Shown: positions 35,036 to 46,059, counted from the first letter of the stretch. The stretch: DNA of 64,000 bases from Agriotes lineatus (GCA_940337035.1 OW679197.1:34043219-34107218); one strand, 5' to 3'. A program made the numbers and translations. Notes: a model not told the origin generated them from the sequence alone.

Positions 35036-36250
35036 TGTGTGTGCCAGGAAATATTATCTCAGCAACGGGCGATGCTTGTGCTCAGCTCCAGATTTGATCC
35101 AGATTTGACCAACCTTGCATCGATACTTTCCTATTTATCTTACGTCAAGTAAACGCGTAATGCGTTTTGCTTCCCAAGACACCAGACAATATGAAACCTT
35201 AGACGGCTGTATTAATAACAACGCACCTTAGAATACATTTCTCGACAGCCACAGCTGGAAACGCCCCTGCCTCAATAAATAACAATTACATTACCTATGC
35301 CTATACCTATCACGATTGCACAATAAGCTAAGATCCCCTTGATCCCCTGAGAGCCAAGTCAGTCACCGATTGCAAGTCGCATTCTCAAAGCTCCCTACGT
35401 GGATGCGCAAAAGATTTGTATACGCTAAATGGCCAATTATTAAAATATTTTACACATGCAACTTACCCTAACGTTTTAAAAATTGTCCGTAATCCACCAC
35501 ATGCATTATCGATGCTAGATGCAGCAATTTTCTGGCGGCATGATATGTGGATATCGAAGTGGGTCTTTCTGCTATTGAGCGAACATCTTGGAAGGGAGCG
35601 AGTTTGCCGCTAAGTACGGGCTCGATGAAACAAGAATGATAACGGTTACAGCTCAAGGAATGACGACGATTTGTAGTTATAATAATGGGTAGCTCCCGGC
35701 GACAGGACAGCGTCAATGATAAAGTAGCTTTCCACCTGCGTCGGCCTATACAAGATGGTTACTACGCAACATTGGTTATATGTGGCAGTATCTGGTAACA
35801 TTCTATCTGAATATCAATTGACTCAAATCCTTCTTCTTAGAAGTTATTGGAACGTATTGGGAGATAATATAGATATATCTATATATCTGTTTAGGGTGAA
35901 GGCTGTTACATATTCGTATATAGAAATATCCTTTATGTACAATATTTTTTGCTATTGTATTTTATTCAACTGAAATCAAAAATTCCTAGAAGCTATATGT
36001 AGTTTCTAGCGTGATACCATGGTAGTAATGTTATCAGTAAATGTTGCTAGGACATTGTTTGTTAAGGTTGGCAAGCCTAACATACAGCGTAGATTAAAAA
36101 TAGACCGCGTAGGCTGCTATGAGGAGTTTTGTGTTGATTGAGTGCAGTATTGATAGACTTTTCAAGTGTTTTATAAATATTGATACATTGATATCCCCGT
36201 TCGCGACGTGTAACAGGTGTATTTATGTGCTCTGTAGCTGACTAGATGGG
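35036..36250. other. Non-coding stretch
   Basis: Short frames without resemblance (65 codons at 35416, 72 codons at 35755). Nothing else recognised. Confidence 0.5.
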
Positions 36251-36254
36251 AGGA

Positions 36255-36617
36255 GGAGGGCAGTAGACGGAAATAAGCGAAGTTCATTTAAAATAATTGT
36301 ACCTTGGAAGCTGTGGGGGTACGGAGATGCTTTCGTATTAATTTAGGGCGCCACTATGGAACTGCAATACGCTTCACAAATGAAGTTCCGACAGTAAATT
36401 CTAACTCTATTAAGATAACATTCATAACATTGCATTCAAGTGGGCAAACCTTGCATTTGTGGCAGCAAGAAGGAAGAGTATCGAAACGATCCCTACGAAT
36501 TCTACCTGCTCATTGTCTGCAAAACTAGCAGAGGGGCTCAGCTATGAAGGGATTCCACAGAACAAAGCAATATTAATACACTGGTGCAGATCGTTGAAAG
36601 CGTTGCTGCACTCAGAA
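36255..36617 (+). repeat. Unnamed dispersed repeat, copy B (interrupted by LINE)
   Basis: Begins cagtagacggaaataagc, with aaataattgtaccttgg and agggcgccac shared with copy A, and ccctacgaattctacctgct shared with copy C. It stops at the target-site duplication of the LINE at 36627, so the insertion cut this copy. No clear continuation could be proven beyond 40178. Confidence 0.55.
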
Positions 36618-36620
36618 CAC

Positions 36621-36626
<6 letters not shown>
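36618..36626. repeat. Target-site duplication, left copy (CR1/L2-like LINE)
   Basis: cacatataa adjoins the microsatellite tail of the minus-strand LINE and recurs at 40169-40177. Confidence 0.6.

Positions 36627-36652
<26 letters not shown>
36627..36652. repeat. (TAA)n microsatellite, LINE 3' tail
   Basis: About eight units of ata/taa. It forms the 3' end of the minus-strand LINE; a similar array at 42049-42068 ends a related copy. Confidence 0.8.
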
Positions 36653-36829
36653 GTCTTTATTAGCCAATAGTAAACATAATAATAAAAATATTACAGAGTA
36701 ACAAACAGAAAAAAAAGGCTAAAAGGCGCACAGTCAGAAGAGCTGGGAGGCTTTCTGTTCTTCCCTGCGAACCGCTGTTCGATGTATGAAGGCTCTAAGA
36801 TTAGTTTAGTTTCCAAGTATTACATGTAC

Positions 36830-39639
36830 CTATCCTAGATTGATCTCACCCGATTGCTTCAGCTGGAGGAGGCTCTTGAATTGTTTTTTAAAAGATTGGT
36901 AAGAGGTAGCTACAATGCTGTTAAGTCCACCGTTACACGCATGTACAATATTGTATGAAAATGATCTTTCAAACATAGAAGATTTATGCATTGGAGGAGT
37001 CATTAAACCTTTGTATCTTAAGTTAAGATTGTGGACATCTGTGCGAAATGATATACGTTCATATAAGTACCCAGGATTTTCGTAGTGACAATCTTATAGT
37101 ATAAACATCCTGCATGTAGTTTACGCCGATTAGACATATTTAGCCAATTCGTGTCAGAGAGTTTATGAGAAATTCTCTATCTTTTTCTGATGCCATGGAT
37201 AAATCTGAGACATGAATTTTGCACTCGCTGTATCCTATTAGCGTCAGCATTGTCCAAACAGCTATAATATACCACATCACAAAAATTGAAATGCGACAAC
37301 ACTAAAGAATCACACAGCAAAGTCCTCATCCTCTTATCCAAAGCATCTTTATTCGAGTAGAGAATTTTTAGGTTGCCATAAGCTTTTTGAATTTGCTTTG
37401 TAATGTGGGTTTTAAAACGTAATTTATTATCTAAATGAAGTCCAAGGTTTCTGGTTACATCAACAACGCTCACTCGATCACCACCAACTGTGATATCAAT
37501 AGAAGCTGAGACTTGATCCCTTACATTGGAATTTCCAAATACTAATACATAGGATTTACTGGAATTAATATTTAAACAATGGTCGCGAGAAATAGCGACC
37601 AATCTGGATAGATCTTCATTAATAAGATCGGATGCCTGTTTCACGTGTTCGGGTTCAAAAGGTAAGTATAGCTGGGTGTCGTCAGCATAGAAGTGATACT
37701 TGCAATGTTGAAATGCTTTAAAGAAAAAGGAGGTATAAGTAGCATACAGAGTTGGTCCCAAGATTGATCCTTGCGACACCCCTTTTGTAGCAGTACATGT
37801 TTTAGATATCGTATTCGATTTAACATACTGAAGTCTGTTAGTAAGGAAATTACAAAAAAAATCTACAGCCGAACGATCGACGCCTATGTGATGCAATATA
37901 GCCAGCAAAAGATCGTGATCAATGGTATCGAATGCTTTAGAGAAGTCCAACAGGATTAATGCAACCATTTTGTTGTCATCTACACTTTTTAAAATATCGT
38001 CAGTGATATTGAGTAAAGCAGTTGCGCAGCTGAAGCCTTTTCTAAAGCCAGACTGTGTAGAAGGAAGTATATTGTTTACATTTAAATGATCAATTAGCTG
38101 GTTATTTACAATGGTTTCTAAAATTTTGGAAAGAATGGGTAGTATGCTGATGGGCCTAAGATCTGATAGCTGTTTAGGATCCGACTTCTTAGGTAGAGGA
38201 ATTATAATGGAGGTTTTCCAAGCAGTTGGAAATACACCCTCTTGTAGACATTTATTAATGATATGCGTGATGTGAGGTGCAACCACTGGTAACGAAAGCT
38301 TTAATAAAGTAATGTCAATTCCGTCCGCTCCCATGGAGTGAGTGTTTATTCTGAGTAGGATGTTACATACCTCCACCTTAGTGACAGTTTTGAAGAAGAG
38401 TGGGCTGGTAATATGTGCTTTGACATTACTGTTATATTGTTGTTTTAATACTTCGAAGTTATTGGTTTTACAAGACTGCGCACAGCTTAGAAAATATTCG
38501 TTAATCTTATCAGCATTTAGTAAATTCAAGGGCAATTCATTTTTCTTACGACTAATGATTTTAAAACGTTTGAGTTCGGTCCAAGTGGATTTGGTATCGG
38601 CATTTTGTAATTTAAATTTAATATATGCAGCTTTTTCTCGTTTAATTGCAGAGGTAGTGTAGTTGCGCAGTTGTTTATAATATTCCCAGTGAGTTGCGAG
38701 TTTAGTAACTTTAGCTTTTTTATAAGCTTTGTCCCTGAGAGACATCATAATTTTAATGTTGTCAGTTAACCACGGAGCGAACGGTTTAGACAGTAGCCTT
38801 ATTAGGAGCGGTGCATGAACGTCCACAACGGCTTTAATGCTGTCGTTGAAAAACAGTACTTTATCATCACACTGTGGCATATCATAAATAAGTTCCCATT
38901 TGATATTAGATAGATCGTTTAGAAAGTCCGGCATGTAGATATCTTTGTAATTTCTATAAGTAGAGAAATGTTGGGATCTATTGATGGTGTTAATATTGAG
39001 AGTGCAATAAGCAAGGTGATGATCAGAAATGTGCAGTTGGAGAACATCACTGACAATTACATCAGTTTTGTTCAAGACTAAAATATGGTCAACAAGTGTT
39101 TCAGAAGTTGGAGTGATTCGCGTGGGCTTGGTGACAATCTGTTTTAAACCGTGAACTTCAAGTAAATTTAGATATTTTTGTACATTTGAGTTATAATTAT
39201 CAAATAAATTAATATTAAAATCGCCCATGCAGATGACCTGATCAAATTTATGTATTATTTCGGAAAATGTTTCCTCCAAAGCATTTAAAAACCGCAGTGG
39301 AGAGTACTTTTGAGATCTGTAAATAACCCCGACAGCAAAGTTTACTTTATTTATACTTACACTAATCCATAATTGTTCAATATTATCATCATGTTGAATT
39401 GATAAGGTATTAAAACGGTAATCATTTAGAACATACATAGCTACCCCTCCACCTCGGCTGCCGCGATCATTACGTATAAGCGTATACCCATCTATATGGA
39501 TATCGTAATTTTTTATCTCGGGGGTGAGCCAAGTCTTCGTCACAGCTAAAACATCGTACGAAGATCTGCAAAGAAAATCTTTTAATTCACTAAAACATGT
39601 GAGGATAGACCGAACATTTACATGAGAAAAGGTTAACAT
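36830..39639 (-). pseudogene. CR1/L2-like LINE ORF2 (endonuclease + reverse transcriptase), nearly intact
   Basis: The 820-codon frame 39639-37177 is uninterrupted. It starts MLTFSHVNVRS (endonuclease strand with Asn8). The next motif reads VTKTWL, with Lys at residue 35 where the catalytic Glu (TETWL) is expected. MGDFNINL lies near residue 138 and SDHHLAY near 205. The reverse transcriptase has SGFRKGFSC near 530, LLDFSKAFDTIDHD near 560, GVSQGSILGP near 610 and YADD near 651. A TAG at 37177-37179 interrupts the C-terminus. The reading continues in frame to about 37085, shifts by one base, and ends with KSLLQLKQSGEINLG at 36830. The reverse transcriptase residues look functional; the endonuclease probably is not. 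Confidence 0.88.
37177..39639 (-). CDS. Uninterrupted 820-codon ORF2 frame of the CR1/L2-like LINE
   Basis: The longest open frame of the window. It covers the whole endonuclease (residues 1 to about 225), linker and reverse transcriptase (about 430-700), with motif A Asp, motif C YADD and the downstream NLGLHLDNKLRFKTHI thumb-like motif. It lacks only about 115 C-terminal residues, which lie beyond the TAG. The start Met is plausible because the endonuclease homology begins within five residues. Confidence 0.88.
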   Translation of the reverse strand: MLTFSHVNVRSILTCFSELKDFLCRSSYDVLAVTKTWLTPEIKNYDIHIDGYTLIRNDRGSRGGGVAMYVLNDYRFNTLSIQHDDNIEQLWISVSINKVNFAVGVIYRSQKYSPLRFLNALEETFSEIIHKFDQVICMGDFNINLFDNYNSNVQKYLNLLEVHGLKQIVTKPTRITPTSETLVDHILVLNKTDVIVSDVLQLHISDHHLAYCTLNINTINRSQHFSTYRNYKDIYMPDFLNDLSNIKWELIYDMPQCDDKVLFFNDSIKAVVDVHAPLLIRLLSKPFAPWLTDNIKIMMSLRDKAYKKAKVTKLATHWEYYKQLRNYTTSAIKREKAAYIKFKLQNADTKSTWTELKRFKIISRKKNELPLNLLNADKINEYFLSCAQSCKTNNFEVLKQQYNSNVKAHITSPLFFKTVTKVEVCNILLRINTHSMGADGIDITLLKLSLPVVAPHITHIINKCLQEGVFPTAWKTSIIIPLPKKSDPKQLSDLRPISILPILSKILETIVNNQLIDHLNVNNILPSTQSGFRKGFSCATALLNITDDILKSVDDNKMVALILLDFSKAFDTIDHDLLLAILHHIGVDRSAVDFFCNFLTNRLQYVKSNTISKTCTATKGVSQGSILGPTLYATYTSFFFKAFQHCKYHFYADDTQLYLPFEPEHVKQASDLINEDLSRLVAISRDHCLNINSSKSYVLVFGNSNVRDQVSASIDITVGGDRVSVVDVTRNLGLHLDNKLRFKTHITKQIQKAYGNLKILYSNKDALDKRMRTLLCDSLVLSHFNFCDVVYYSCLDNADANRIQRVQNSCLRFIHGIRKR

Positions 39640-39928
39640 GTGACTAATTAATTTGATAATTAAAAATTTAAAAAAGAAATAATAAATAAACTAAACTAGA
39701 CTTAGGTAACGTGAATAGAATTCTTCCCAGATCAAATGGCTAACGCAAAATTAATTTTAAAAAAATTATAGAATATTTAAACTCTAAACTCTCTAGCTAT
39801 TAGCTTACTGTGTAGCTCATTGCCATTGCTTCCGACAACCAAAAAAGAAGTATTGACGGGAAAATAAATAACACAAATCAAATCAATTAATTTAGAAGCT
39901 TATACACTAAGATAAATTGCAACAAAAC

Positions 39929-40157
39929 CTATCCACTGATAAGTGCCAGTTCCTGCAGGGTGTTGGCGGACGATATTTTGTTGTTTATTTTGACCCGTAT
40001 CACGCCATCTACAGTCCACACACACCTGAATCCAAATTTAGCACATGCGGATTTGAAAACCTCGAGGCGCTGCTTCGAAAGGTCCTCCTTGATGGAAATT
40101 TTTGTGTTTTTGAACAACCTTTTGTTCTTAAAAACCATATTTCTGTACCTGTAGCCC
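39929..40157 (-). pseudogene. LINE ORF1 C-terminal part (FP-like domain)
   Basis: A 69-codon frame ending at the TAG at 39929. MVFKNKRLFKNTKISIKEDL and SACAKFGFRCVWTVDGVIRV follow the pattern of the C-terminal domain of CR1-type ORF1 in insects, annotated as baculovirus FP-like (a strand, an N-x-x-KIREDL-like turn, then a G-x-x-x-VWT-x-x-G-x-I hairpin). ILGYRYRN precedes it, after which the element stops at 40168. It probably binds RNA. It is truncated by the 5' end of the insertion. Confidence 0.6.
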
Positions 40158-40168
40158 AGAATTTATTT

Positions 40169-40177
40169 CACATATAA
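40169..40177. repeat. Target-site duplication, right copy (CR1/L2-like LINE)
   Basis: cacatataa matches 36618-36626 exactly and lies just beyond the truncated ORF1. Confidence 0.6.
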
Positions 40178-40673
40178 AATACATACCAAAACTGAGGATA
40201 ATTTGCAGGTAGAAAATATTATTCCAGTTGTAATAGTACTTTTAGTTCTACTGCGGTTGGGGCACATCGCTATAGGTTATATTGTAATGAAGAGTTTGTT
40301 GGCGCCGTTGTTCTGTTTAATTCCCATAATCACTGCCTCTTTGCTGACAGCTGGCTTATTTTATAACAAGAGATCTTTTACTTTAACTCAGTTGATGCAA
40401 CAAAATTTCCGAAAATTGATCAAAACCTGAAGTCAAATGCTTCATGCTTCGACCCAAATAAAAGCCATTCTGCTCACAACTAATATAATACAACCATATA
40501 TTGCTGTTAAACACACCCAAAAATCCAGAGAACAAATAGCACTACACATAAAATAATTAGCTATTGACGAACCAAACGATGCTCATTAATAACATGAAAA
40601 CTACTGGCAATATAGCTTGATTCTACTCGCATTTACCATTCCAGGAATCTGGCATATACAACTATATGTGGTA
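40178..40673. other. Short non-coding spacer
   Basis: One 75-codon hydrophobic frame (40203-40430) with no signal peptide context or family. It may be the continuation of the repeat interrupted by the LINE, but I could not align it with the other copies. Confidence 0.4.
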
Positions 40674-40675
40674 TA

Positions 40676-41898
40676 CGAGGACGGGATGATAATTGTTTCA
40701 CCTCCGCGTAGTTGGCACTGACAAGTAAAAACTAAATGCATATTTCTAAACTGTCATCTTTTATTTGACAGTATTGAAAATATAAATTTCATCTGTTTAA
40801 TACTTTGTTCATAGTAGCCGCTTATTAACAATTTGTTTTGTATATTTTTAATATGGAAAATATTGAGAATCCCGCCGTCATTAAATTTTTGTTTTGAAAA
40901 ACGGGGAGATTTTTGAGCAAGTGCAAGTATTGGGTGAAAGTGCACCATCATTATACCACGACAAAGAACTGGGTTGCTGCGTTTAAACGCGGTGGTAAGA
41001 GCATAAAAGACGAACACTACTCTGAGCGCCCTAAAAGAGTCACTACTCCGGAAATGGTGAGCAAAATCTATACTATGATTTTAGAAGATCAGCGATTGAA
41101 GTTAAGTGAACATCTAAAAAGAACGGGTACATAATACTGTAACTCAAGAGTTGTGTTTGAGAAAGCTCTCCGCAAGACGGGTGCAGCGTTTGCTCACCTT
41201 AGACCAAAAACGTGTTCGAATGCAAATGGCGCAAGAATGCCTGGACCGTTTTGAGGAAAATCCGATTGACTTTATGAGGCGATTGATAACAACTGACGAA
41301 ACTTGGGTTCATCATTATAGCCCAGAGACGAAACAGCAGTCAAAACAGTTTAATGAACATGGTTGTCCACCTCCAAAGAAAGAGTTGCTTGTCAAATCAG
41401 CCTGTAAAGTGATGGCATCTGCTTTCTGGGGTGACAAAAGGATTTTAGTGGGTGACTATTTACCTAATTAGGAAACCATAACTGGGGAATATTACGCTAA
41501 CCTGCTGAACAAGTTAAACTAAATTATTCAACAGAAAAGACCAGATTTAGCGCACAAGAAAATAACTTTGAATTAAGATAATGCAAGACCCCACACAAGA
41601 GTTATAGCGATGGCAAATTGAAATCTAATTTGCTTCCTTATTTTCCTGACGTAGCTCCGTCAGACTTCCACTTATTCCTCAAACTCAAGATCTTCCTAAG
41701 CGGACAACGACTTTCATCCAATGAAGAGGTCGAGTTCGCGGTTGATAAATATTTTGCAAGCCTTGAAGAAAGCGTTTTAGAACATCGTTGGACACAATGT
41801 ATCGAACTTTTAGAAGACTTTGTTGAAAAGTAAAACGATTTTGAAAAGTTTAAATCAGTCTTTCATTCTTAGGCTAAGCAATTATCATCCCGTCCTCG
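40676..41898 (+). mobile_element. Mariner DNA transposon
   Basis: Inverted ends cgaggacgggatgataattg at 40676 and its exact inverse at 41879-41898 bound a 1223-base element, close to the usual 1.3 kb. A TA precedes the left end; the right flank reads ca, probably a mutated TA. The plus strand carries a mariner-type transposase with several stops. Confidence 0.88.
40853..41833 (+). pseudogene. Mariner transposase (DD34D family), inactivated
   Basis: From the ATG at 40853, the helix-turn-helix part includes NWVAAFKRGGKSIKDEH, SERPKRVTTPEMVSKIY and LEDQRLKLSEH. It is followed by RKLSARRVQRLLTLDQKRVR and QECLDRFEENPIDFMRRLI. The catalytic core has TTDETWVHHYSPETKQQSK (first Asp), DNARPHTRVIAMAN near 41580 (second Asp, normally HQDNAPAHTS) and FPDVAPSDFHLF near 41645 (third Asp, normally YSPDLAPSDY). 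The C-terminus HRWTQCIELLEDFVEK ends at the TAA at 41831. Breaks include TGA after FLF near 40892, a stop and frameshift near 41130, TAA at 41469, and others to 41610. Domestication is not indicated. Confidence 0.85.
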
Positions 41899-42048
41899 CA
41901 GGTAATGAAAATCCGCTATTTTTTTTATACGAAAACTTCAATTCGCACTGAAGCCCCACCTACTGGAAAGATGGTCGTGATATTTGTTCACAGAGGAGCG
42001 CCTTGATGTCAATCTGATGTATTTGTCCTTTAGCATAGTACGAACACA

Positions 42049-42460
42049 AATAATAATAATAATAATGTTTATTGAGCATTTTAGTAATTTAAATTACAAA
42101 AAAGAAGTAAAAAGTACATAGTATAATAAGAACAAAACATAAAAGAGAAAACATCAACCAAGAAAATAATATTACATGCCCAAAAGGGAAAAGATCGGCA
42201 AGGCCATTTTTCATTAAAAAATAAAGAAAACAAAATCGGTTATAGTGACATAAGCTATTGATGACAAATAGTGATAATAATAAATTTAAACTAACAAACC
42301 ACTCTGAACATTTGCCACACATTCTCTAAAAGATTTTCTAAACCTGTTCAGAGTAGGTTGCAAGAACACATGTTGAAAAGAATTAATTATCTTCGGTGCT
42401 GTATATTCAAAACAATCTTTAAACCTACTAAGAATCACACAGTAAATTAGTTTTTGTCAT
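42049..42460 (-). mobile_element. Truncated 3' end of a LINE related to the one at 36627
   Basis: The left border is an (ATA)n array at 42049-42068, the same tail type as at 36627. Reading minus, codons from about 42450 to 42299 give DCFEYTAPKIINSF and RFRKSFRECV before a stop, as in the extreme C-terminus of CR1/L2-like ORF2, followed by a 3' UTR of about 230 bases. The rest of the element is absent. Confidence 0.55.
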
Positions 42461-42469
42461 GTTGGTATT

Positions 42470-44098
42470 GCTTTTCCATTAACTCAAGCATAAACGTTCC
42501 AGATAGAAATATTAAATTGTTATGAGCTACATTTTATAATCTGCAAAACTGAAAAGTGCTAGTTATTAAAGTGTACAAATAAATGAAGCGAAATTGCAAT
42601 CGTGTTGATTTAACTCATGATGAAGTAGAATTACACATGTTGCACCAATATACGCGCATCACAATAAAACATAACCTATAATTTAACAGTGTCAAGTAGT
42701 GCTTATTGTTATTTAAATTGAATAAAAAGAAAAGTATATGTCTTACTCAAAAGTACTTTAGAGTGAGATGTAACAATGACCTGTCCGTACCCTGGTAAAG
42801 AACAACTACCTCAAATTGACATCAAGCACCCTAGTTCACAGCTCTGGCCGTCCCCATAACGTGGTTTAAATGTGACAATCCTCCCCCAAGGTCGAATTGC
42901 AACTCCTGCTGGCGATACTGTTAGCTTGTACTTTGTTGAATGTCTGTGAAAAGTAAAAGAACGAAGCACAACAGTATCTTTGCTTCTAATTAATTTCTGG
43001 TCTTTATAACTACTCTACTCCAAAACACAAAATGCTGTTCTAATGTTGGAATAGTGGCACGGATTTTTCAGAATGTTTGAAGTATTTCTGACACCATGAT
43101 TTGAATAAGAAAGATAGCGTCAAATAATATTTTATCTATTATCAAATTGATTCTAAGAACATTGTTTTTGCTAATATACGTCTGGGCTCTTTATTTTCTT
43201 CTTCTTCTTGTTCTACTAGGGATGGTGAAGACATCTGCAAAGCGTTATATGAATGTATTTGCTGTCTTGTTACTCCTACTCCACTTCGGAATTTTCTTGT
43301 GGCTTGAATTGATGTCGTCAATGACTATAGGTTTCCGCAGCATGGTATCTGTGTACATTTGTACGTTTTTTAGATCTTTTAGCAATTATAGTGTAGTTTC
43401 TGTTGTCAATGCTACCCTGAATGCCCCTTTTTCTAATTCTAAATCGACCATGTTGGAAAAGTGACATATTTAGGTCTGTGTTATATTATTGAGCAAAAGT
43501 TTGACTGCACAATTTTTTTCGTAGAATTTTCCAGAGGGTCTTACGGGTCGTGAGTCATTTATAAGTATTTACGTATTTAGTTGCCATATTCTTGGTAAAC
43601 TGAATATTATCTCCAATCTAATTAAACTAAAGTAAAATTTTATATTTCACTGTATTAGTTTTTCTAAATAGTTCTACGCTATTTCCTATTACATTTGAAG
43701 CTCCAAGCCGTTTTGGTTGCCTACCCTGGATATGTCAAGGTTTTACAAATTTTTGGGCTGCAGCCTATCTCTTCGGCTATTTGCCAATTTGTGCTGTATC
43801 AAAAAGGATGGTAAAGTAAACTGCATGTGTGAAGTAAAGTGTTCCATTTTAATTGGAAATATTCGCTACCATCTTGCACTTTGGTGTTGCTATGTCGTAA
43901 GTCATGGAGTTTCTGAAAGAGTCATTTTTCGCAAATTTTCAAAATCAGACGTGTTTCTGAATTTGTACCTGAGCGAGCACATGTTACGCGTTTGGCAAAA
44001 CGGAGCAGAACATCTTAATAGTAGGCCTAGCTCTATTGTATTATTTACTTAGATCCTATGCGCTCCCTTTTCAAGGCCATTTTGTCGTGTGAGCCAAG
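42470..44098. other. Non-coding stretch with two unassigned frames
   Basis: A 105-codon hydrophobic frame (43147-43464) and a 111-codon frame (43717-44052) on plus lack any recognised domain. The minus strand opposite the first reads basic and broken, as in transposon debris, but I cannot name it. Confidence 0.4.
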
Positions 44099-44140
44099 CC
44101 CCCCCCCCCTTTCGTTTGCGAATGTGTGTGTGTGTGTGTT
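44099..44140. repeat. Poly-C run and (TG)n microsatellite
   Basis: Eleven C at 44099-44109, then ttcgtttgcgaa, then about eight TG units to 44139. Simple sequence only. Confidence 0.85.
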
Positions 44141-45940
44141 GAGGATTCTATTTCTGCAAGAGCCTAGGGTTACAACCTAAAATTGCCGTTCTGAACCATC
44201 GCAACCACCTGGCTTCCGCTGTGGATTATCGTTATGATTTCATCTGGTCAGCTTCCGATGCTCCTACTTCCTACCTGGCAGTAATAGGTCTGTTTTTAAT
44301 TAACCTAACTTCTTGCATTAAGGAATGAGGGACACGAAATAGATGCGACCTCGACATAACCTGTAATTACGGAATTCTTTTTAATACGTTCGCGTTTTCC
44401 TGTTAGTTTTATTGCATTCGGCAAATACCAGGCTGGCTCCATAATTATTTTAAATTAATTTTACGCACCCGAGTCACTGTGTGTTTACTTTCAATGTTAA
44501 GGTTAGTTTGAATCAAAATATTGGGAGGTCTCACATGCCATTGAAGTTATTATTGCTCTTAATTTTGGGCTTTTCGTCAAGTAATTTTGCATATAATTTG
44601 GCACTTAAAGATTTGGGTATTCACTTTATGTTAGTGACCTATCACTCGGTTGAATTAAACTTAATTGCTTCCCTACTTGCAAAATATTGCGTTAATAATT
44701 CTTTTTACTCCGCAAAGCGAAACTGATGTTTATTATTAATTATCTACTAAACATATTCCGGGTTATATAATGCCCTCCCCTGAACCAAGATCTTGGGGTC
44801 TGTAGGACCATTATGTTAATTATTATGAACATCTGAATGTTCTTGCAAATGTGGATTTTCGGTCAAATTCAATCCGAACCCAAAAACTTTACTAATAACG
44901 TTAGTACGGCCATGCGCCTTTACCGAGTAACCTACCGGCGATACACATTGCTAATTTTATAGTCAACCTGTATTTTTTTTATACTACTCATTTATACTAA
45001 GTATTCATAACTTGATTAATGACTTTTAGGGAGGTTATCTTAATACTGTGATATTTTGATGTTGATAGTCGTGTTTTATAGTTTTGCTTTGTGTATGCCC
45101 TACCAAATACTCTTTCCTGATATTATATTTCCCTGATTTATATGCCTGCAAATTTTATTTGTGCCGTTGCAGCCCTCCTTCTGTTTGGGATTGGTTAGTA
45201 GCGCCTCTCGATGTATACTTCTTTTTTGATTAGCAAAGCGCTGGATTATTACTTGGCGCCCATATTTTTTTACAGCTTAAGATTAAAGTCCTTTGTTTAC
45301 CCACGACTGCTTTTGCTTCTCTCCTATTTACGGTCAGAGTGACGTAACAAGGGACTCTATCATTAAAGATTGGAAGCCTGTCCTTGGTACTATGACTAGG
45401 TAGTGTCAACCACTGATTTTTTTAATCCTTGGCCAACCGATCGAGGTGCGATTACATTCTATGTCTTGATTTTTTAATGAAAAGGAAATGTATGCACTCC
45501 TTGTGGATTAAACAACTGAGATGTAAATAAAACTAATACTTCTTATCCATTTGTATGTATTTGCCCTTCTTTCTTGTTGTAAAACATTTTCATTTTATTC
45601 ACTGGACTATGAGATACAACTTACCATCTATCACTTAAGGGGAATTTCTTCTTTTTCACATTTCAGGTGACCCAAATTTATTAACGCGCTACACCTGTCG
45701 GCTACAATCATGTTCTTGCTCCGCCTTAGCTGCTTCATTGAATATTAAGGTATCGATTTTCCCTAACGCTGTCAAATTTTAAATTTTTAAAAGGAGAAAA
45801 AGGAGTTCAGTGAATTTTTGCGCAATTAGACGATCTAATTTCCTTCCCTAAGCTTTTGTAACGTCTTCCGTTCTCCAAAACCGATTTTTCGCATTACGTC
45901 AGGAGGTGCGGGCATTAACTATCATGGCTTAACTAAGTGA
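44141..45940. other. Non-coding stretch
   Basis: One 81-codon frame (44481-44726), AT-rich and without family resemblance. Nothing else recognised. Confidence 0.5.
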
Positions 45941-45944
45941 AAAC

Positions 45945-46050
45945 CGGAGCGCCCCGACCGGGAGTTGAACCCTCCACCAAGCGGTCGAGTTTTCACAGTG
46001 ACCTAGACAGCAAGCGGGACTGCTAGCCGATTGTGGTCCCGGCAATTAGA
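45945..46050 (-). repeat. tRNA-derived SINE-like stretch
   Basis: On minus, gggttcaactcccggtcggg holds an RNA polymerase III B box (ggttcaactcc fits GGTTCRANNCC). It is followed by ggggcgctccgg. Upstream, about 55-60 bases away, ggctagcagtcccgc is a poor A box. No cloverleaf can be folded convincingly, so a tRNA-derived SINE or tRNA relic is more likely than a working tRNA. Confidence 0.4.
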
Positions 46051-46059
46051 CGTTCTATG

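Larger units (their letters stand above)
36627..40168 (-). mobile_element. CR1/L2-like non-LTR retrotransposon, 5'-truncated
   Basis: A 3.54-kb minus-strand insertion between 9-bp direct repeats. In element order it has the last part of ORF1 (to 39929), a spacer of about 290 bases, ORF2 (39639-36830), a 3' UTR of about 180 bases, and a TTA-type microsatellite tail (36627-36652). There is no RNase H. The endonuclease and reverse transcriptase are of CR1/L2 style (HVNVRS, SDHH, SQGSILGP, YADDTQLYL); the exact clade is an inference. The 5' cut inside ORF1 is typical of incomplete reverse transcription. It sits inside repeat copy B. Confidence 0.85.

Noticed and set aside
36627..42068. TAA arrays as a CRISPR-like or tandem satellite
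   Set aside because: They are short microsatellites located exactly at LINE 3' ends.
43147..43464. 105-codon hydrophobic plus frame as a membrane protein
   Set aside because: The Leu/Phe-rich start comes from a poly-CTT/TTC stretch that reads as Lys/Arg codons on the other strand, which suggests transposon debris or chance.
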